From the NCBI GenBank assembly GCA_002399265.1, contig DHDG01000047.1:167650-175303 (forward strand): DNA of 7,654 bases, in the 5' to 3' direction. Origin of the DNA: Firmicutes bacterium UBA4882 (GTDB taxonomy: Bacteria; Bacillota; UBA4882). The notes under the pieces are model-generated. The model was not told the origin of the DNA and did not search any database. It saw only the letters and a list, made by a program, of their open reading frames with translations. The position numbers and the translations under genes are program-made. Numbering within the stretch: position 1 is the first letter of the stretch; every line of letters starts with the position of its first letter. Positions 1-7,101 of this stretch are shown one piece after another.

Positions 1-1037
1 AGATTCCCGGGCGGGATAACAACGCCTCCCTGCGCCTCGTTTACAATATCAGCCGCTTCGCCTCTGCCAGCGCAGATAATCGGCTTGCAGGAAGCAAGAT
101 AGTTTTGAAGCTTGTTCGGTATCGCCCCTTCGGCTACTGGAATATCCAAGAATAATAGAAGCAAAGCATCTGCGTTCATCATGTAAGTAAACGTTTCGTG
201 TCGCTCCACCCAGGGAATAAAATACATATTAGTGCACTCCAAATCTCCTGCTAGTGCGACCAAACTCTCCTTTGCAGGCCCATCGCCAAGGATAATAATG
301 GAAACGTTTTGCTTTTCCAAGCGTTTGGCGGCTTTGACGGCCAAGTCTAATGCATTATTAGGGCCAACGGCACCTGCATAAAGACATACAAACTGGTCAT
401 CAAGGCTGAGCTCTCTGCGCCAATTATCCGGCGGGGGTGTAACGGGTACTTCCGCCAGAGAAACGCCATTCGGTAAAAACAACACTTTCTCGGGGCTAGT
501 CACCTTTTTCCTGATGCCATTTTCAATACCACGTGTTAATGCCAGGATACTCTTACTATTCTTATATAAAGACTTTTCCATCCATCCCAGTATCTTAAAT
601 AGCAGAGAGCGATTGTTATTGCTTATCTGAATAAGGCTTTCTGGCCATAAGTCGCGAATTTCCGCAATAAAGGGAATATGGAATAGTTTGGCCAACATGC
701 AGGCCAACCAAGCCGCTGGTAGATGCGGCGAAGAGCCAAGTATGACATCTGGCTTTTTAGAGAATAATGCTACTAATGCAAAATGGAAGGTGAACTGGAA
801 CATATTAAATGCCCTTTTTAGATCATTTCGGCGATAACCGCAGGTTGCGATAGCCCGCAGAGGTATTCCTGATTGAATTGTATCATGCCAGAGCAAGTAT
901 TTTTTTCCGAGAAAATCTCCAGGCCGTATTCTAAAGTTACTTCGCCATATTAAAACCTCATGACCCCGTTTTTTTAATTCTTTTCCGAAACCCGTTTGCC
1001 TTACCCCTGCATATTGGTTGACAAGCCAGACCCGCAA
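1..1037 (-). CDS. GT4-type glycosyltransferase, WbuB-like (3' end outside window)
   Basis: This is a predicted cytoplasmic or membrane-associated sugar transferase of the GT-B fold, likely adding a sugar from a nucleotide donor to a lipid-linked polysaccharide intermediate. I translated it by hand: 345 codons without a stop run off the left edge, and the family is usually near 400 residues, so roughly 50-60 are missing. The N-terminal Rossmann half opens with VWLVNQYAG and carries PDVILGSSPHL (96-106) and EIRDLWPES (126-134). The linker has LPNGV (188-192). The donor-binding half shows YAGAVG (220-225), LGDGP (250-254), PNKLQNYLA (307-315) and GEAADIV (326-332), all typical of WbuB-like GT4 enzymes. 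The start is TTG at 1037, six bases after GGGGAG and 26 bases after the upstream stop codon. The N-terminal glycine-rich loop looks shorter than usual. Donor and acceptor cannot be deduced. Confidence 0.9.
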   Translation of the reverse strand, partial: MRVWLVNQYAGVRQTGFGKELKKRGHEVLIWRSNFRIRPGDFLGKKYLLWHDTIQSGIPLRAIATCGYRRNDLKRAFNMFQFTFHFALVALFSKKPDVILGSSPHLPAAWLACMLAKLFHIPFIAEIRDLWPESLIQISNNNRSLLFKILGWMEKSLYKNSKSILALTRGIENGIRKKVTSPEKVLFLPNGVSLAEVPVTPPPDNWRRELSLDDQFVCLYAGAVGPNNALDLAVKAAKRLEKQNVSIIILGDGPAKESLVALAGDLECTNMYFIPWVERHETFTYMMNADALLLLFLDIPVAEGAIPNKLQNYLASCKPIICAGRGEAADIVNEAQGGVVIPPGN

Positions 1038-1055
1038 TTTAATCTCCCCTTCTCC
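1038..1055 (-). promoter_or_regulatory. Ribosome binding site setting the TTG start of the glycosyltransferase
   Basis: On the minus strand GGAGAAGGGGAG (1055-1044) is followed by ATTAAA and then TTG at 1037. The purine-rich core and six-base spacing support the TTG. No in-frame ATG occurs until about codon 79, after the first Rossmann strand, so a later start would destroy the fold. Confidence 0.75.
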
Positions 1056-1063
1056 AAAAAGCG

Positions 1064-2836
1064 CTAATCATCCAGGAATTTTTTAATTAACTCCAAATCT
1101 ATGCTCAGACTTTTTTTCAGGGGATTGAAACACAAAGCAATTACTTTTCCTGACCCGTAAGTATTCCTTATTATGGCAGGTTCACCAAGAACGAAGCGGC
1201 CAAGAATCTCGATGCTCTTTGTTAATCCCATAAAGCGATAAAATACGGGCTCATTCACCCGCAAGACTGGCTGCTTGTCGCTATCTTCGCTCGTAATCCG
1301 AACGGTGGAGTTAAGCAGCCCCCTGTAGACTTTCGTGAATCCTTTTGCCCCCGTAAGTTTCTCCCTTGTACGTAACTCGTTTCCATCTGGGCTCCAATGA
1401 AAAGCCTCCGGATCAAATAGGACAATATTACCTCCAGAGTGAACATATTTTTCAATAATTCCAGCTACATCAGATGTAACGATGGCTGCCTGCGGTACCA
1501 ATAACACTTCAAAACCCTTTAAGACATCGGGGTTATTCAACAATTGGGTATCACTAATGAAGTTGAATTGCTCCGCTGGCGAATGGCTCAGGAGCGTAAA
1601 CGCCCAATATAATGTATCTGTGTCCAAACGGCTTTTCACGCTGTGATTTGAAACAAAAATCCCAGTTTTTGGTTCCTTGTTAGTGCTAATGGAATCTTCC
1701 TCTGATATGTCTCGGAGAGATTCTGCTATCTCTGCCCATTTACTCGGGCTTGTATTCCTGATATAGCGCGGATACTCCGGCTTATAACATTCATAGGCAT
1801 ACAAAAATACGCCATGCCCTCCGAAACGAAATACTTGTTTGATCCGTTTGGAGATATCTCCTTGCAAAGGATTTCCCTCTGCAAGGGCACCCTGATAATC
1901 GATCAGCTGCGGATGAACCCAGACCGGCTTGCCGGTCAAATCACTTAGATACTTGGCTGCAAATCCTGGATTCAAAACGCCCCGTCCTTCTTTACTACCC
2001 TCAATCCAGGAATAAGCGACACAGAGAAATTCGTCAACTACTGCGGACAGCCGATAGGGATCGATCCATGCGACATCACCAGAAAAGTAGAAATCACTTG
2101 AAATGATGCGGGTTTCAGGGAGATGCTTCTTCAGTGTGTCGGACACTGTCTTCTGTAATTCATAAAGGCGATCATCCCACCACCGCAAATAGGAGGCATA
2201 TTTCAGAGCATCGTGCAAATTACTATTTGTCTTTAGCGAAGATTGGGGGAAATCAAACTTACCATAGCCATAGGTCTGTTTGAAACCAGCGGCTACTTTA
2301 TTCAGGTAAGTTGCCCGTTTCTTCGGAGCCAAATCTGTACGGGCGATACTACCTTCAGGTTCATCAATCAACCAAAAGCCATAGACCGATTTTCTCAGAA
2401 TGGGATCATTGGCAACTCTGATGGCAACCCTCTCGGCGTAATCCCGCATTGTCTCGATGAATTTCGGATGGGCATATAGCGGTTCTCCTCTTTCAAGACA
2501 ACCGACATCCGTCCCGTTCCGGATCGCTTCTTTGGCAATTTGAGTAGAATAAAGATACACAACAAGTTTGACGTCATTATTTAGCAATTCACCAATTTTG
2601 GGGGGCAGCGGTTCAGCCAATAATTCGAGACCGCCTATACTTACCATTGCGGGTAGTTCAGCACTAATTGCCGCTTCTTCGGATAGAGAGGTATTGGCAG
2701 CCTTCAACTCATTGGCACTAAAACCGTGACTCCAAAGAACAGCCCTGGGATATTCCTCAGCGCTGATATTTCTATAACCCGCAAATATGCACGATGCAAT
2801 GATCAGAATTGGTAAATAGATCCTTTTAATCCTCAA
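1064..2836 (-). CDS. Exported glycoside-hydrolase-like protein (TIM barrel plus GATase-like domain)
   Basis: I read this as a 590-residue exported protein resembling glycosidases with an N-terminal TIM barrel and a C-terminal flavodoxin/GATase-like domain, as in GH42 beta-galactosidases; the exact family is not recognised. A basic start (RIKR) precedes a hydrophobic stretch to about residue 20. This could be cleaved near A26, or IASC (13-16) could be a relaxed lipobox. The barrel covers about 28-370 and contains FWLIDEPEG (154-162), a likely acid/base position at E159 or E161, and YAYECY (346-351), with E349 a possible nucleophile. The second domain (about 390-590) has GIFVSNHS (392-399), LLVPQAAIV (445-453), YVHSGGNIVLFD (464-475) and YGSGKV (560-565). 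A TTG start at 2836 is chosen because GGAG lies nine bases upstream; a GTG at 2851 gives 595 residues but has no clear binding site. It sits between flippase and glycosyltransferase genes, suggesting polymer trimming or release. Activity is inferred. Confidence 0.75.
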   Translation of the reverse strand: MRIKRIYLPILIIASCIFAGYRNISAEEYPRAVLWSHGFSANELKAANTSLSEEAAISAELPAMVSIGGLELLAEPLPPKIGELLNNDVKLVVYLYSTQIAKEAIRNGTDVGCLERGEPLYAHPKFIETMRDYAERVAIRVANDPILRKSVYGFWLIDEPEGSIARTDLAPKKRATYLNKVAAGFKQTYGYGKFDFPQSSLKTNSNLHDALKYASYLRWWDDRLYELQKTVSDTLKKHLPETRIISSDFYFSGDVAWIDPYRLSAVVDEFLCVAYSWIEGSKEGRGVLNPGFAAKYLSDLTGKPVWVHPQLIDYQGALAEGNPLQGDISKRIKQVFRFGGHGVFLYAYECYKPEYPRYIRNTSPSKWAEIAESLRDISEEDSISTNKEPKTGIFVSNHSVKSRLDTDTLYWAFTLLSHSPAEQFNFISDTQLLNNPDVLKGFEVLLVPQAAIVTSDVAGIIEKYVHSGGNIVLFDPEAFHWSPDGNELRTREKLTGAKGFTKVYRGLLNSTVRITSEDSDKQPVLRVNEPVFYRFMGLTKSIEILGRFVLGEPAIIRNTYGSGKVIALCFNPLKKSLSIDLELIKKFLDD

Positions 2837-2845
2837 GAAAGTCAA

Positions 2846-2849
2846 CTCC
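2846..2849 (-). promoter_or_regulatory. Shine-Dalgarno GGAG favouring the TTG start at 2836
   Basis: GGAG is nine bases upstream of TTG 2836 and overlaps the alternative GTG start at 2851-2849. The bases before that GTG (TAAATAGACATAATCA) hold no purine-rich site, so the TTG is preferred. The difference is only five residues ahead of the signal sequence. Confidence 0.45.
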
Positions 2850-2864
2850 ACTGATTATGTCTAT

Positions 2865-4505
2865 TTACTCGGAGTTACGCCCCGTCCCTATCCGCAATTT
2901 CTTTTTTGCCAGGCCAGTAAAGCGACCAATCATTTCGTCCAGCTCTCTAATTTGGAGCTTACGGCAAAGCAGCAAATATGTCCCTACTCCCAGCAATGTT
3001 GGCACAAATAGCCTAATCGCATAATTGAGAGAATTGCCACTGCTGAATTGTCCTGTCAAAAAATAATAAGCAACCCAAACTGCAATACCCATTATGGTGC
3101 CTGCAATAGCAACCTTGAGAGTAAATTTCGTTTTTGAAACTGAATCCTCGGGTTTCAAACGCTTCTCAAGCTTAAAAAACAGGAACACCGCTTGCAGTAA
3201 TACAGCAATAGATGTACCTAATGCCAAACCGCCATGACCCATCGGACCTACCAGAATCAAATTCAATGCTATATTAAGCGGTATAGTAATCAGCGCTATC
3301 TTTACAGGGGTTTTGGTATCTTGAAGCGCATAAAATGCTTTGGTTAGCAAAGTTGTGAATGAAAGACCCAAAAGGCCGATCACATACCAGGCAAGAGCAA
3401 TCGCAGTTTGCTGCGTAGCTACTGCGTCAAATGCCCCGCGTTCAAAAACAAGACCCACAGTTGGAACTCTCAAAATAAGCATCCCAATTGAAATTGGTAT
3501 TATCAGAACAGCCGCCAGACGTAGAGAACGCATGCAGACATGCCTGAATTGCCCAGAGTCCTTTTTGGCTGCCAGCTGTGAAAGAGTAGGAAACAAAGCC
3601 GTTGCCAAAGCTGTTACAAACACCTGGTTCGGCAATGAAATTAGTTTATAAGCATAGTTCAGTGAAGATACGCTTCCTGCAGTCAGCCAGGATGCCATAA
3701 GGCGATCAGCAACTATGTGGATCTGATGCACCGAAAGACTTAAGACTACAGGCATCATATTCCACAATATTCTTTTGAAATAGGGATCCTTCCACGACAT
3801 AGAATTCAGGCTAAACTTGCCGAGTTTTAGGACCGAGGGAATCAGATAGATACATTGAAGAATAAACCCTATCAAAACGCCAATTGCCAACGCTTTGATA
3901 CCCAAATAGCGTGAAAAAAGCAAAATACATATGATATAACCAACATTGAGGTAGATGCCGTTTAGAGAGGTTAGCCTGAACATGTGATAAGAGTGCAAGA
4001 TTGAGCTAAACAGACTATTCATAACTGAAAAGAGCAGGCTGGGAAACACAATGCGGGATAGCAAAATAGATAATTCAAGCGTCTCTCCGTCAAAACCGGG
4101 GGCAAATAGCGGAATAATCACTGGGGCAGTTATTTCGCCAATGATCGTGATAATAATGAGAATAAACCCTAGCAGTAATAAGACATTAGATGCGGTTGCC
4201 CACGCTTCTTTTTTTCTGCCGGAAGTGTTCAACTCCGTGAAAACTGGCAGAAACGATGTTCCCAAAGCAACGCCAAGCAAACTAAATATTATGCCTGGAA
4301 ACATATAAGCAACTAGATATGCATCTGTAGCAGAACTCGCTCCGAAGTAGTTGGCGATGATCATCTCTCGGACAAAGCCCATAAGTTTGCTACACATAGC
4401 ACCTATTGATATAAAAAGGCTGGCCGATGCCGTTGATTCAGATGTGGAAAAAAAGTGCGCAATCCCTTTGAAAAGATGTGAAATCTTTTTGATGAGCGAA
4501 GTCAA
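2865..4505 (-). CDS. murJ: MurJ/MviN-family lipid-linked oligosaccharide flippase
   Basis: This 546-residue inner-membrane protein belongs to the MurJ/MviN branch of the MOP superfamily, whose founding member flips the peptidoglycan precursor lipid II. About 14 hydrophobic segments are visible. The family signature near the N terminus includes KLMGFVRE (40-47), YFGASSATDAY (53-63) and GTSFLPVF (82-89). Later landmarks are FPTLSQLAAKK (305-315), LVFERGAFD (352-360), FYALQDTKTPVKIA (391-404) and LILVGPMGHGGLALG (416-430). Length fits the family (about 510-550), with an extra polar N-terminal tail of about 28 residues. The start is TTG, because an in-frame TAG lies two codons upstream; GGAGG is ten bases away. 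The start overlaps the polymerase stop by four bases. Placement beside a polymerase-like gene and a glycosyltransferase suggests export of the locus's own lipid-linked units rather than, or as well as, lipid II. Compared by memory with E. coli MurJ, some essential arginines differ. The symbol denotes the family, not a proven lipid II role. Confidence 0.88.
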   Translation of the reverse strand: MTSLIKKISHLFKGIAHFFSTSESTASASLFISIGAMCSKLMGFVREMIIANYFGASSATDAYLVAYMFPGIIFSLLGVALGTSFLPVFTELNTSGRKKEAWATASNVLLLLGFILIIITIIGEITAPVIIPLFAPGFDGETLELSILLSRIVFPSLLFSVMNSLFSSILHSYHMFRLTSLNGIYLNVGYIICILLFSRYLGIKALAIGVLIGFILQCIYLIPSVLKLGKFSLNSMSWKDPYFKRILWNMMPVVLSLSVHQIHIVADRLMASWLTAGSVSSLNYAYKLISLPNQVFVTALATALFPTLSQLAAKKDSGQFRHVCMRSLRLAAVLIIPISIGMLILRVPTVGLVFERGAFDAVATQQTAIALAWYVIGLLGLSFTTLLTKAFYALQDTKTPVKIALITIPLNIALNLILVGPMGHGGLALGTSIAVLLQAVFLFFKLEKRLKPEDSVSKTKFTLKVAIAGTIMGIAVWVAYYFLTGQFSSGNSLNYAIRLFVPTLLGVGTYLLLCRKLQIRELDEMIGRFTGLAKKKLRIGTGRNSE

Positions 4506-4520
4506 ATGCTAGCATCCTCC
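4502..4520 (-). promoter_or_regulatory. Stop/start overlap and ribosome binding site coupling polymerase and flippase genes
   Basis: The minus strand reads GGAGGATGCTAGCATTTGA. The final TGA ends the polymerase-like gene, and the overlapping TTG (4505-4503) begins the flippase. GGAGG lies ten bases upstream of that TTG, inside the last codons of the preceding gene. An in-frame TAG two codons upstream excludes an earlier flippase start. The TTGA arrangement suggests translational coupling. Confidence 0.65.
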
Positions 4521-5905
4521 GTTTGTTCCGCATTACCGATTAGTGCAACTGCCGCTCCACACAATGCAAAAAGCTGACGATTGTCATTCAGATCGCCACT
4601 TAGGCATGCATTCACAAGTAAATAGGCTATTAGTAATAACAGTATCAGTCCGCTAGAGAACGCCGGTCTGCTAATGTTGCGGCCCAAAAAGGTCATGATG
4701 CTGCGCCAACAGAAAAATAGCTGCAACAAAAACAGACAAAGACCAATGAATCCCAATTCGGAGACAAGCTCGAAAAAGATATTGTGGGGATAGAGTTCTC
4801 CCCGTGTCCCAAACGCAGCTTTATTAAAACCACCAATCCCTACTCCGCCGAGAGGCTTCCCTGCCCACAATTTTAACGAAGCACTCCAATACCTGATTCG
4901 AGCTGTAGCAGAGCCACCTAGTGTTGAACCGCCGCTGAGAGCGACTGTTTTATTGGATAATGAATTGGTAACCATTGAAGCTCGATTAATGAAAGTGGTC
5001 CCTGCTAGCCCGCTTACGAGAAGTACAATGATCATTAAGCCGATAATTATAGAAACAAAGACGAAATGCCTAAATTGAAAACGGTCTCCCTTGATCCATA
5101 AGGCAAGACACCCTATGGCCAAAGCAGGCACAATCGCAAATACGGGCCCGCGGCCTCCGGAACTCATCATACTCCAAAGCAAAACAAAGCATAAAAGCAA
5201 TTTTAGTGTTTTGGCCACAAGCCTGTTTTTTTCAAAATCATAAAATAATAATACAAAAACCGCGATTGCAGAGGCTTTGCCAAGCGTAAGATAATTACTG
5301 CCGAAAGCGTTGATAAAATTTGTTCCCAGCGTACGCCCAATCACCACAGCATAGATAGACATTACGGAGCCTATGATGACCATGGTATTTAAAAACGTCT
5401 TTAGGTTCTGCGGCCGACTTAGGATAAGACTACCAGCTATTAGTGAAAGCATAACTCCTGTGACCAGTAATCCAACTTTCGGTAGGCCATAACTGAGATC
5501 CGGAGTATAAAGCAGACTTAGCGCTGCAAAGGCGATCATCGCAACCATCGGCCAGATGTTTCGTAGCAATCGAAAAGATACGCATTTTACGGCAATTTGC
5601 CAAAACAAACAAAGGCTCAAAATGACAGCAAAGACTAAGGTTAGATCCAACGAACCTGTCAATGCTGAAATTAACGGATCGCCCTTAAAATAACCGGAAC
5701 TTAGAAAGAGCGCAAATGTAACCGGAGGATATCTCAACAAAAAACATAAGGCCAGAGAGACAGCAACTATACCTATAACAATTTTCCAATCCAGCGAAAC
5801 GGCTGATAACACAGAAAATAGCACGATTAATGACCCGAACAATATCGATTCGGGCTCGATAATTTTATCTCCGAAGGGATTCCGCATCGCCTTAACGTGC
5901 TGCAA
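4502..5905 (-). CDS. O-antigen polymerase/ligase-like membrane protein (Wzy_C/WaaL type)
   Basis: This is a 467-residue inner-membrane protein with about 11-12 hydrophobic segments. It matches the O-antigen ligase/polymerase superfamily, which joins lipid-linked glycan units on the outer face of the membrane. Diagnostic parts are SSGGRGP (248-254), a large polar loop at about 300-375 containing R336 and R338, PLGGVGIGGF (351-360), and YPHNIFFELVSELGFIG (372-388), with H374 as the conserved loop histidine. GDLNDNRQLF (437-446) near the end is also typical. Sequence alone does not separate polymerase (Wzy) from ligase (WaaL) or protein O-glycosyltransferases; the neighbouring flippase and glycosyltransferase favour Wzy. 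The start is TTG at 5905, eight bases after AAAGGCGG; an ATG at codon 7 has its nearest purine run directly adjacent and is less likely. The gene is clearly AT-richer than the aminotransferase gene upstream. Confidence 0.87.
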   Translation of the reverse strand: MQHVKAMRNPFGDKIIEPESILFGSLIVLFSVLSAVSLDWKIVIGIVAVSLALCFLLRYPPVTFALFLSSGYFKGDPLISALTGSLDLTLVFAVILSLCLFWQIAVKCVSFRLLRNIWPMVAMIAFAALSLLYTPDLSYGLPKVGLLVTGVMLSLIAGSLILSRPQNLKTFLNTMVIIGSVMSIYAVVIGRTLGTNFINAFGSNYLTLGKASAIAVFVLLFYDFEKNRLVAKTLKLLLCFVLLWSMMSSGGRGPVFAIVPALAIGCLALWIKGDRFQFRHFVFVSIIIGLMIIVLLVSGLAGTTFINRASMVTNSLSNKTVALSGGSTLGGSATARIRYWSASLKLWAGKPLGGVGIGGFNKAAFGTRGELYPHNIFFELVSELGFIGLCLFLLQLFFCWRSIMTFLGRNISRPAFSSGLILLLLIAYLLVNACLSGDLNDNRQLFALCGAAVALIGNAEQTEDASI

Positions 5906-5968
5906 CTCAAAGTCCGCCTTTTCGATAATCTGAATGCCAAACCGCTTAAATCTTAGTTAATGTTGATC
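5906..5968 (-). other. Intergenic gap of 63 bases at the composition change
   Basis: This is the longest gap between genes in the window. It contains a direct repeat, CTAAGAT, spaced by nine bases near the aminotransferase stop, and the ribosome binding site of the next gene. I found no hairpin followed by a T-run, so no intrinsic terminator is called. TTGGCA (5944-5939 on the minus strand) resembles a -35 box but has no acceptable -10 partner. GC content drops across this gap. Confidence 0.5.
5914..5921 (-). promoter_or_regulatory. Ribosome binding site setting the TTG start at 5905
   Basis: AAAGGCGG is followed by eight bases and then TTG. The alternative ATG at 5887 is preceded immediately by AAGGCG with no spacer, so this site decides in favour of the TTG. 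Confidence 0.65.
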
Positions 5969-7087
5969 TTAGACAAAAGCGCGTATCGTCTCGATAACTC
6001 GCCTCTGGCTTGCCTGATCAAGTTCCGGATACATCGGCAACGACAAAGCTGTTTCTGTAGCTTTCTCAGCTTGCGGGCAATCACCAGGTTGTCTGCCCAG
6101 ATGCGCAAAGACAGGCTGCAGATGCAGGCAAAGGGGGTAATAAACTGTTGAACCAATCCCGTTGGCAGCCAGTGCTGCGATAAGCGCATCCCTCTGCTCT
6201 GCGCGGATGGTGTATTGGTGATAAACATGTCTATTTCCTGCGGCCACTTGGGGCGCGATTACTTTGCCACCAAAACAGGAATCAGACAAAGCCTGATCAT
6301 AATAAGCCGCGATGGCTTGCCGCTTTGCCATCCAATCGTCAAGGTGATTAAGTTTTACGCGCAAAATGGCGGCCTGCAGTTCATCAAGACGACTGTTAAA
6401 ACCGAGCACATCATGATGGTACTTCTTCTTACTGCCATGCGTCCGCAGTATTCTCAGCTTTTCCGCCAGGGGATCATCATTTGTTACTACCATCCCGGCA
6501 TCGCCGCAGGCACCCAGGTTTTTGGTGGGGTAGAAACTCAGGCATCCAATATCCCCAAAATTACATACCGTCTTTCCCCGATAAGAAGCGCCAATCGCCT
6601 GCGCCGCATCCTCGATTACACTAAGTCCATGTTGGCGGGCAAAATTCATGATCGCATCCATGTCGGCCACCTGGCCATATAAATGCACCGGAATAATGGC
6701 ACGGGTCTTTGCGGTTAGGCGCTTTTCCAATTCCGCTGGATCCAAATTGAAAGTATTCAAATCAATATCGCAGAAAACGGGCACGGCGCCCAGTCTGGCA
6801 ACCGCACCGGCTGTTGCGAAAAATGTAAATGTCGGTATCAGCACTTCATCCCCGGGCTGGATACCAAGGGCCATCAATGCCAACAGCAAAGCGTCGCTCC
6901 CATTGGCTACTCCGATGGCATGCCTGACGCCAAGGTAGCCGGCCAGTTCGCTTTCAAATGCGTTCACTTCTGGTCCAAGTATGTAATGACCGCTTTTCAG
7001 AACGCGTTCCACGGCAGCCATAACATCAGCCTCAATGAGACCATATTGTTCTGTAAGATCAAAAGATGGGATGGCCTGTTTTGCCAT
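5969..7087 (-). CDS. DegT/DnrJ/EryC1-family sugar 3-aminotransferase (WlbC/WbpE or QdtB-like)
   Basis: This is a cytoplasmic PLP-dependent enzyme of 372 residues, the usual family length, that transfers an amino group, usually from glutamate, to a keto group on a nucleotide-linked sugar. In order it shows SGHYILGPEV (near 32-41), ANGSDALLLAL (61-71), PTFTFFATA (85-93), PVHLYGQ (133-139), IEDAAQAIGA (158-167) with D160 for the pyridine nitrogen, SFYPTKNLG (184-192) with K189 forming the Schiff base, GDAGMVVTND, and a distal substrate segment RTHGSKKKYHH followed by NSRLDELQAA. The GSKKKYHH type occurs in 3-aminotransferases for UDP-GlcNAcA-like and dTDP-3-keto-6-deoxy sugars. A companion acyltransferase gene lies immediately upstream. 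The start is ATG at 7087, because AAAGGGTGATC sits just before it; a GTG at 7096 would overlap the upstream stop and lacks a good site. Exact substrate cannot be fixed. Composition is GC-richer than downstream genes. Confidence 0.92.
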   Translation of the reverse strand: MAKQAIPSFDLTEQYGLIEADVMAAVERVLKSGHYILGPEVNAFESELAGYLGVRHAIGVANGSDALLLALMALGIQPGDEVLIPTFTFFATAGAVARLGAVPVFCDIDLNTFNLDPAELEKRLTAKTRAIIPVHLYGQVADMDAIMNFARQHGLSVIEDAAQAIGASYRGKTVCNFGDIGCLSFYPTKNLGACGDAGMVVTNDDPLAEKLRILRTHGSKKKYHHDVLGFNSRLDELQAAILRVKLNHLDDWMAKRQAIAAYYDQALSDSCFGGKVIAPQVAAGNRHVYHQYTIRAEQRDALIAALAANGIGSTVYYPLCLHLQPVFAHLGRQPGDCPQAEKATETALSLPMYPELDQASQRRVIETIRAFV

Positions 7088-7090
7088 AAG

Positions 7091-7101
7091 GATCACCCTT
7101 T
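7091..7101 (-). promoter_or_regulatory. Ribosome binding site setting the aminotransferase ATG
   Basis: AAAGGGTGATC contains GGTGATC, a seven-base match to the extended Shine-Dalgarno sequence, ending four bases before ATG 7087. It overlaps the last codons and TGA stop of the acyltransferase gene. It also covers the rival GTG at 7096, making that start unlikely. Confidence 0.75.

Noticed and set aside
900..975. Two runs of seven T on the plus strand (A7 in the gene, near 900-906 and 969-975) as possible phase-variation tracts
   Set aside because: Seven-base runs are short for slipped-strand switching and similar A7/T7 runs occur by chance in the neighbouring AT-rich genes. The glycosyltransferase frame is continuous through both.
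3340..3651. Plus-strand open frame of about 103 codons
   Set aside because: It is antisense to transmembrane segments of the MurJ-type gene and shows no start signal or family motif.
5906..5968. Possible promoter with TTGGCA as a -35 box
   Set aside because: At 16-18 bases downstream the sequence is AGGCGG-like, which is the ribosome binding site and not a -10 element.
5953..6228. Minus-strand open frame of about 91 codons in another frame of the aminotransferase 3' end
   Set aside because: It overlaps the conserved aminotransferase C terminus and its translation is low-complexity and rich in Arg and Cys without any recognisable pattern.
6215..6682. Plus-strand open frame of about 155 codons
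   Set aside because: It lies wholly antisense to the aminotransferase gene, whose conserved PLP motifs are intact. Its translation shows no domain pattern and no good ribosome binding site.
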